A stretch of 64,000 nucleotides of DNA, from contig NZ_CP116256.1 of the NCBI RefSeq assembly GCF_027947575.1, positions 8,246,001 through 8,310,000 on the forward strand, written 5' to 3'. Under the pieces are notes generated by a model. The model was not told the DNA's origin. It saw nothing but the letters and a program-made list of their open reading frames with translations, and made no database searches. The translations under genes were made by a program, and so were the position numbers. The stretch comes from Streptomyces rubrogriseus (GTDB lineage Bacteria > Actinomycetota > Actinomycetes > Streptomycetales > Streptomycetaceae). Numbering within the stretch: the stretch's first letter is position 1; every line of letters starts with the position of its first letter. Below are positions 59,523 through 64,000 of the stretch, piece after piece.

Positions 59523-61178
59523 TCAGAGGCGGGTGACGTCGAGACCGCCGTCGGCGTACTGCCGGCGCAGCACCTTCTTGTCGAACTTGCCGACGCTCGT
59601 CTTCGGCACCGTCTCGATGACCGTCCAGCGTTCCGGCAGCTGCCACTTGGCGATCTTGCCGTCCTCGGCGAGGAAGGTGCGCAGGGCGGCGAAGTCGGTG
59701 CTGGCGCCCTCCCTGAGGACGACGGTGGCCAGCGGACGCTCGCCCCATTTGTCGTCCGGTACGGCGACGACCGCGGCCTCGGCGACGTCCGGGTGGGCCA
59801 TCAGCGCGTTCTCCAGCTCGACCGAGGAGATCCACTCGCCGCCGGACTTGATCACGTCCTTGGCCCGGTCGGTGAGGGTGAGGAAACCGTCCGGGGAGAT
59901 CGTGCCGACGTCACCGGTCTTCAGCCAGCCGTCCGCGCTGAACTTGTCGTCGGGACGCAGCGGATCGGCCCCGGGGCCGTTGTAGTAAGCACCGGCGATC
60001 CAGTTGCCGCGCACCTCCAGCTCACCGGCGGACTCGCCGTCCCAGGGCAGGCGCTCGCCGCCGGGACCGGTGAGCCGGGCCTCGACGCCGGCCGGGAAGC
60101 GCCCCTGCGTGAGGCGGTAGGCGAACTCCTCCGGCGTCCCGACCACGTGGGCCGGCGGCCGGGCGATCGTGCCGAGCGGCGAGGTCTCCGTCATGCCCCA
60201 GGCGTGGCAGACCCGCATGCCGAGCGCGTCGAACGCCTCCATGAGGGAGGGGGGACAGGCCGAGCCGCCGATGGTGACCTGGGTGAGGGACGAGACGTCG
60301 CGGGGCGTGGCCGTCAGCTCGGCCAGCAGGCCCTGCCAGATGGTGGGGACGGCGGCGGCGTGCGTCGGCCGCTCGCCCTCGATCATCGCGGCGAGGGGCG
60401 CGGGCTGCAGGAAGCGGTCCGGCATCAGCATGTTCACGCCGGTCATGAAGGTGGCGTGCGGCAGCCCCCAGGCGTTGACGTGGAACTGCGGGACCACGAC
60501 CAGCGACGTGTCCTGGTCGGTCAGGCCCATCGACTGGGCCATGTTGACCTGCATGGAGTGCAGGTAGATGGAGCGGTGGCTGTAGACCACGCCCTTGGGG
60601 TCGCCGGTGGTGCCGGAGGTGTAGCACATGGCGGCCGCGGCCCGCTCGTCCAGCTCGGGCCAGTCGTAGGCGGTCGGCTTCCCGGCGATCAGGTCCTCGT
60701 ACTCGTGCACCTGGACGGCGGCCCCGTCCAGCAGCGAGCGGTCGCCCGGCCCGGTGACGACGACGTGCTCGACCGTCTTCAGGTGCGGCAGCAGCGGGGC
60801 GAGCAGCGGCAGCAGCGAACCGTTGGCGAGCACGACCCGGTCGGCGGCGTGGTTCACGATCCAGGCCAGCTGCTCGGGCGGGAGGCGGAGATTGAGGGTG
60901 TGGAGGACCGCGCCCATGGAGGGGATCGCGAAGTAGGCCTCGACGTGCTCGGCGTTGTTCCACATGAGGGTCGCCACGCGTTCGTCGTCGCCGACGGCGA
61001 GGTCCTCGCGCAGGGCGTGCGCCAGCTGGGCGGCGCGGGCACCGATCTCGGCGAAGGAGCGGCGGTGCGGCTCGTCCTCACCGGTCCAGGTGGTCACCTG
61101 CGAGCTGCCGTGGATGGTCGACCCGTGGGTCAGGATCCTCGATATCAGCAGCGGTACGTCCTGCATCGTGCTCAGCAC
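59523..61178 (-). CDS. Long-chain fatty-acid-CoA ligase (FadD-like)
   Basis: GTG 61178 is chosen because GGGAGG lies 5 nt upstream, giving 551 residues. The adenylation domain shows YTSGTTGDPKGVVYSHRS (P-loop), HAWGMTETSPLG, and WLKTGDVGTISPDGFLTLTD with RAKDVIKSGGEWIS. The catalytic Lys lies in KTSVGKFDKK near the end. It activates fatty acids to acyl-CoA in the cytoplasm; chain length is inferred. A perfect 18-bp palindrome upstream suggests control by a TetR-type fatty-acid regulator. Corresponds in position to SCO4006. Confidence 0.93.
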   Translation of the reverse strand: MLSTMQDVPLLISRILTHGSTIHGSSQVTTWTGEDEPHRRSFAEIGARAAQLAHALREDLAVGDDERVATLMWNNAEHVEAYFAIPSMGAVLHTLNLRLPPEQLAWIVNHAADRVVLANGSLLPLLAPLLPHLKTVEHVVVTGPGDRSLLDGAAVQVHEYEDLIAGKPTAYDWPELDERAAAAMCYTSGTTGDPKGVVYSHRSIYLHSMQVNMAQSMGLTDQDTSLVVVPQFHVNAWGLPHATFMTGVNMLMPDRFLQPAPLAAMIEGERPTHAAAVPTIWQGLLAELTATPRDVSSLTQVTIGGSACPPSLMEAFDALGMRVCHAWGMTETSPLGTIARPPAHVVGTPEEFAYRLTQGRFPAGVEARLTGPGGERLPWDGESAGELEVRGNWIAGAYYNGPGADPLRPDDKFSADGWLKTGDVGTISPDGFLTLTDRAKDVIKSGGEWISSVELENALMAHPDVAEAAVVAVPDDKWGERPLATVVLREGASTDFAALRTFLAEDGKIAKWQLPERWTVIETVPKTSVGKFDKKVLRRQYADGGLDVTRL

Positions 61179-61236
61179 GGTGTCCTCCCGGGGCGACATT
61201 GCCTACGCGGCGGTAAGGGTTGCGCTGATTCTGCGC

Positions 61237-61254
61237 ACATACCGCGCGGTATGT
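61237..61254. promoter_or_regulatory. Perfect 18-bp palindrome upstream of the acyl-CoA ligase gene
   Basis: ACATACCGCGCGGTATGT is its own reverse complement and lies 58 bp before the ligase start. TACCNNNNGGTA-type palindromes are typical of TetR regulators in actinobacterial lipid metabolism. Confidence 0.75.
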
Positions 61255-61327
61255 CACTAGTCCCGGGTGATCGATCAGTGGGCGGCGCCGAATACGCGAT
61301 CCCACCGGGTGTTCACACACCGGGTCA

Positions 61328-61933
61328 TTACCGCACGAACCCCAGCTCAGGGTCCTCGCGGAGCTTGCCGAGGGCCCGGGAGACGGCCGACTTCACCGTG
61401 CCCACGGAAACTCCGAGCACTTCGGCCGTACGGGCCTCGCTGAGGTCCTCGTAGTACCTGAGGACGACCATCGCCCGCTGCCGGGCGGGCAGCTTCATGA
61501 TCGCCCGCCACATCGCGTCGTGCAGGGCCTGCCGCTCCGCCGGGTCGTCGGCCCCGGTCACGGGCTCCGGCTCGGGCAGCTCGTCGCAGGCGAACTCGTC
61601 GACCTTGCGCTTGCGCCACTGCGACGTCCGGGTGTTCAGCAGCGCCCGGCGCACGTAGCCGTCCAGGGCACGGTGGTCCTCGATGCGCTCCCAGGCCACG
61701 TAGGTCTTGGTGAGCGCGGTCTGCAGCAGGTCCTCCGCGTCGCTCGGGTTCGCGGTGAGCGACCGGGCGGTACGCAGCAGCACCGGCTGGCGTGCCTTCA
61801 CGTACGACGAGAACGACGGGTACGGGAAGGTCTGCGTCCGTGCCGTGGACGCGGCCGGTGCGGCGGCCCTCGCCGTGGCCGGCGCCATGACTGTGGCGGC
61901 GTTCGAAGCGCTGGTGCAGACGGGTGTGGTCAT
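61328..61933 (-). CDS. ECF sigma factor of the SigE family
   Basis: The 201-residue protein has an Ala/Thr-rich 35-residue start. Region 2 follows (FSSYVKARQPVLLRTARSLT, SDAEDLLQTALTKTYVAWER, YVRRALLNTRTSQWRKRKVD), then region 4 (LPARQRAMVVLRYYEDLSEA, LGVSVGTVKSAVSRALGKLR). It resembles the streptomycete SigE-family (ECF41-unrelated) group without an adjacent anti-sigma gene. Corresponds in position to SCO4005. Confidence 0.93.
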   Translation of the reverse strand: MTTPVCTSASNAATVMAPATARAAAPAASTARTQTFPYPSFSSYVKARQPVLLRTARSLTANPSDAEDLLQTALTKTYVAWERIEDHRALDGYVRRALLNTRTSQWRKRKVDEFACDELPEPEPVTGADDPAERQALHDAMWRAIMKLPARQRAMVVLRYYEDLSEARTAEVLGVSVGTVKSAVSRALGKLREDPELGFVR

Positions 61934-62368
61934 GGCTCAACGCTATGAGCGAGGGAGCACCCGGCGGATCGGCCGCAGGTCCCGAAGCCGAGTCCGCCTC
62001 AGGTTGTAGGGGTGGTGTTGGCCCCACCTCCTGTAGGTGGAGTGGGGGAGGAGGGGTACTGCGGGTTGACCCCTGAGGGTTCGCACGAGGCAAGCACCCG
62101 TGGGGGCGCGGAGCACCTGCGAGGCGCACTCCGGCAGGGGGCAGGATGCCCCCGCGAGGCCTGCACCCGGCGAGGACGGCCCGGCACCCGCAGCACGGCC
62201 GACGCGGACCCGGCCGACGCTGACCGGGCCATCCCGGGCACGACTGACGCGGGCGTGGTCGCCCCGGGCGCGGCCGGCGCGGGCACGGCCGACGCGGGCC
62301 TGGTCGACGCGGGCCTGGTCGGCGCGGGCACGGCCTGACGCAGACACGGCCTGACGCAGGCACGAAAA
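61934..62368. other. Intergenic region with short GC-rich repeats
   Basis: No convincing gene. The right half (62270-62360) is a run of 15-bp GCGGGCCTGGTCGAC-type units and two copies of CACGGCCTGACGCAG, with open frames on both strands of poor quality. A small hairpin CCACCT-N5-AGGTGG lies at 62024-62040. Presumably holds the ECF sigma promoter near 61934. Confidence 0.6.
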
Positions 62369-62406
62369 CGTCCGGGCGACGGTACCTGAGTACCGTCGCC
62401 CGGACG
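62369..62406 (-). terminator. Strong intrinsic terminator, minus strand
   Basis: CGTCCGGGCGACGGTAC and its exact complement flank a 4-nt loop. On the minus strand the stem is followed by TTTTCGTG, a classic rho-independent layout, rare in this genome. Confidence 0.9.
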
Positions 62407-62442
62407 CACTGCGACCCCATGAAGCACACCCGCACAAGTACC

Positions 62443-62480
62443 GAGGGGCCGGCGCGGCAGCGCACCCGCGCCGGCCCCTC
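62443..62480 (-). terminator. Terminator of the small secreted protein gene
   Basis: GAGGGGCCGGCGCGG and CCGCGCCGGCCCCTC form a 15-bp stem, 4 bp past the stop codon. A second terminator lies 37 bp further on. Confidence 0.9.
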
Positions 62481-62483
62481 AGC

Positions 62484-62810
62484 TCACCACCACAGCGGGG
62501 AGAAGGTGACGGCCACGTTGTCGTTGCCCTGGTTGATCGACGTGAAGGCGGAGCCGTCGACCTGCGCGGTGTTGCTCTGGTTCGAGGCCCCCGAGCCGAC
62601 CGCCTGCTGCTGCGTGGTGGACGAGTTGCCGTTGTTGTCGTCGCCGACGCCGCTGCCGATGATGCCCGCGGAAGCGCTGGCGGCGGTCGCGTTCGATCCG
62701 TCGTCCGCGAAGGCGCCGTTGTCCGCCGTCGCCACCCCGCCGAGGAGAGCGGCGGCGAGCGGAAGGGCGGCAACGGCGGCGACGACACGGGCGGTACGGA
62801 TGCTTGCCAT
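62484..62810 (-). CDS. Small secreted Asn/Gln/Ser-rich protein, possibly amyloid-forming
   Basis: ATG 62810 follows a strong TGGAGGAACAAC. The 108-residue product has a clear signal peptide (RTARVVAAVAALPLAAALLG, then GVATA) and a mature part of about 80 residues rich in Asn, Gln, Ser and Gly with no Cys. The C-terminal half (SSTTQQQAVGSGASNQSNTA, FTSINQGNDNVAV) recalls curlin-type NxQ repeats but is not a chaplin or rodlin. It ends in the aromatic LWW. Tandem terminators follow. Function unknown; surface fibre or adhesin is a guess. Confidence 0.8.
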   Translation of the reverse strand: MASIRTARVVAAVAALPLAAALLGGVATADNGAFADDGSNATAASASAGIIGSGVGDDNNGNSSTTQQQAVGSGASNQSNTAQVDGSAFTSINQGNDNVAVTFSPLWW

Positions 62811-63174
62811 GTTGTTCCTCCAGAACAAGTGCGCACCGGCTTCCAGCCGACAACGCGAGAAGTACGTGAACTAGGGCTGTTGCCAAGGCAGTTGGCCGAC
62901 CGCCTCGACGCTGTGCACGACGTCGCGTGATCAGAGTTGCCCACCGAATCCCCGGCGAACCACCCCGGAAGCCCTGATTCGCCCTCAAGCGTGAGGACAA
63001 GTCGATAAACCCCTTTGCTTCCCTTCCTCCCCATGCCGGGACAGCACGGACGACTCCACCTCAAGCCCCGCAAGAGGTGAAGCGTTCCGCCACTTTCTCC
63101 CCGCACCCCTCCCTCCCCGGCGTGTCGCATCCCTCACCCTTCCCTTTCTCGAACATACGTACGAACATAGACCC
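62811..63174. other. Divergent intergenic region upstream of the secreted protein and primase-polymerase genes
   Basis: About 360 bp of lower GC with no credible gene. It should contain both promoters. The right end holds the LexA-like box. Confidence 0.6.
63149..63164. promoter_or_regulatory. LexA (SOS) box-like sequence
   Basis: TCGAACATACGTACGA differs by one base from the actinobacterial LexA box TCGAAC-N4-GTTCGA (A in place of one T). It lies 10 bp before the primase-polymerase start. The flanking CGAACATA is also repeated 12 bp later. Confidence 0.55.
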
Positions 63175-64000
63175 ATGGCCACCACCGACCGGCGGGCCAA
63201 GACGCTGGCCCTCGCACACGCCCTGTCAGCCGCGGAACGCGGACTGGCCGTCATCCCGCTGGCCCGGACGAAGCTCCCGGCGCTGCGTTCCCCGCACCGC
63301 GACGCCCCGGCCACCGAGCCCTTCGCCTGCCGCGGCGAGTGCGGCCGCTTCGGTCACGGTGTCCACGACGCCTCCACCGACCCGGACCGCGTCCGCGCGC
63401 TCTTCGCCGCCGCCCCGTGGGCCACGGGCTACGGCATCGCCTGCGGCCTTCCGCCGCATCACCTGATCGGGGTCGACCTGGACACGAAGTCGGCGGCGGT
63501 GCCGACGGACTCCGCCACCGCCCTGCGCGAACTGGCCCTGCGCCACCTGTTCACGATCCCGCCCACGGTCGTCGTCCTCACCCCCAGCGGAGGCCGCCAC
63601 CTCTGGCTGACCGGCCCGCCGGACCACGTCGTCCCCAACTCGGCGGGCCGCCTCGCCCCCGGCATCGACATCCGGGGCGCCGGCGGCTACCTCGTCGGCC
63701 CCGGCTCCCGCACCCGCCACGGCGCCTACACGATCGCCCCCGGCACGTCCCACCTCAGGCCGGCGCCCTGCCCGCCCGCGCTCCTGCGCCTGCTGCTCCC
63801 GCCCCCGGTCCGACGTGCCGACGGCGAGTCGACGGGCGACGGACGCGGCCTCGTCCAGTTCGTGCTGGCCGCCCACGAGGGCCAGCGCAACACCCGCCTC
63901 TTCTGGGCGGCCTGCCGCGCCTACGAGAACGGCGTCGGCGCGGCCCTCCTCGCCCCCTTGCTGGACGCCGCCCGGACCACCGGCCTGACCGAACGCGAGG
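63175..64000 (+). CDS. Bifunctional DNA primase/polymerase (prim-pol), 3' end outside window
   Basis: The first 275 residues are present. The N-terminal prim-pol domain (AEP superfamily) shows LSAAERGLAVIPLARTKLPA, a Cys-rich zinc-like site (CRGECGRFGHGVHD), GIACGLPPHHLIGVDLDTKS with the catalytic DxD-type Asp pair, TPSGGRHLWL, and IDIRGAGGYLVGPGSRT. Such proteins prime and extend DNA, often on mobile elements, but this one sits in the core chromosome. The LexA-like box upstream suggests damage induction. Confidence 0.9.
   Translation, partial: MATTDRRAKTLALAHALSAAERGLAVIPLARTKLPALRSPHRDAPATEPFACRGECGRFGHGVHDASTDPDRVRALFAAAPWATGYGIACGLPPHHLIGVDLDTKSAAVPTDSATALRELALRHLFTIPPTVVVLTPSGGRHLWLTGPPDHVVPNSAGRLAPGIDIRGAGGYLVGPGSRTRHGAYTIAPGTSHLRPAPCPPALLRLLLPPPVRRADGESTGDGRGLVQFVLAAHEGQRNTRLFWAACRAYENGVGAALLAPLLDAARTTGLTERE

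Noticed and set aside
61305..61325. Hairpin terminator just after the ECF sigma gene
   Set aside because: The arms CCGGGTGT and ACACCGG pair only with a bulge; too weak to call.
62012..62338. 108-codon plus-strand frame in the repeat tract
   Set aside because: No ribosome-binding site, low-complexity Ala/Gly/Asp content made by the repeats, and an equally long frame on the other strand.

Overview
The window looks like the core chromosome of a Streptomyces close to the S. coelicolor lineage. Base composition is very high in GC, third codon positions are almost all G or C, GTG starts are common, and gene order follows the S. coelicolor block from about SCO4072 down to about SCO4002 (purC, purD, dnaX, upp, tadA, sigF, sigN, dmdR2, a class B PBP, a TetR/MFS pair like SCO4008/SCO4007). 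SCO numbers are from memory and were not searched. I see no prophage, insertion sequence, CRISPR array or biosynthetic megacluster.

Layout. 1-9350: tail of a LuxR-type regulator, tRNA-Gly, purC, a dimethylformamidase-like protein, a large membrane protein resembling an inactivated M48 protease, purD, dnaX, the SRP RNA and tRNA-Ser. 9.4-15 kb: ArsR/SRPBCC pair with tandem operators, an aquaglyceroporin, a formaldehyde-dehydrogenase-like enzyme, CopC-CopD. 15-20 kb: an iron-controlled divergent locus. A consensus DmdR iron box sits between an overlapping operon (Ntn acylase, siderophore-type acyltransferase, cupin_5, SDR) and a siderophore-interacting reductase. 20-26.7 kb: DNA glycosylase, small membrane and secreted proteins, a LytR_C protein, upp, tadA and its partner, tRNA-Ser. 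26.8-29 kb: developmental sigma genes sigF and sigN. 29.5-33.5 kb: MarR, an MFS exporter fused to carboxypeptidase-regulatory-like domains, and a YceI protein carrying the same kind of domain. 33.5-38.7 kb: two GAF-ANTAR proteins, a STAS protein, a PPOX enzyme, and a TetR/MFS pair with a 39-bp operator. 38.8-46.8 kb: two polyprenyl-sugar-type glycosyltransferases, a two-component system, GntR, a PEBP protein and DmdR2. 46.9-52.2 kb: amidohydrolase, DUF2797, HxlR, PBP, membrane proteins, tRNA-Arg and tRNA-Ser. 52.4-64 kb: SSI-type inhibitor, a giant PAS/pseudokinase/receiver protein, TetR/MFS, an acyl-CoA ligase with a perfect palindromic operator, an ECF sigma factor, a small Asn/Gln-rich secreted protein, and a primase-polymerase preceded by a LexA-like box.

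The best leads are the iron-box locus, the shared domain fusion in the MarR/MFS/YceI cassette, the GACATGT motif shared by the sigF and sigN upstream regions, three mutually compensating frame breaks in the giant sensor protein, the secreted amyloid-like peptide, and the LexA-like box at the primase-polymerase gene. At least eight genes have a -10-like hexamer 6-9 nt before the start codon, which suggests leaderless transcripts.
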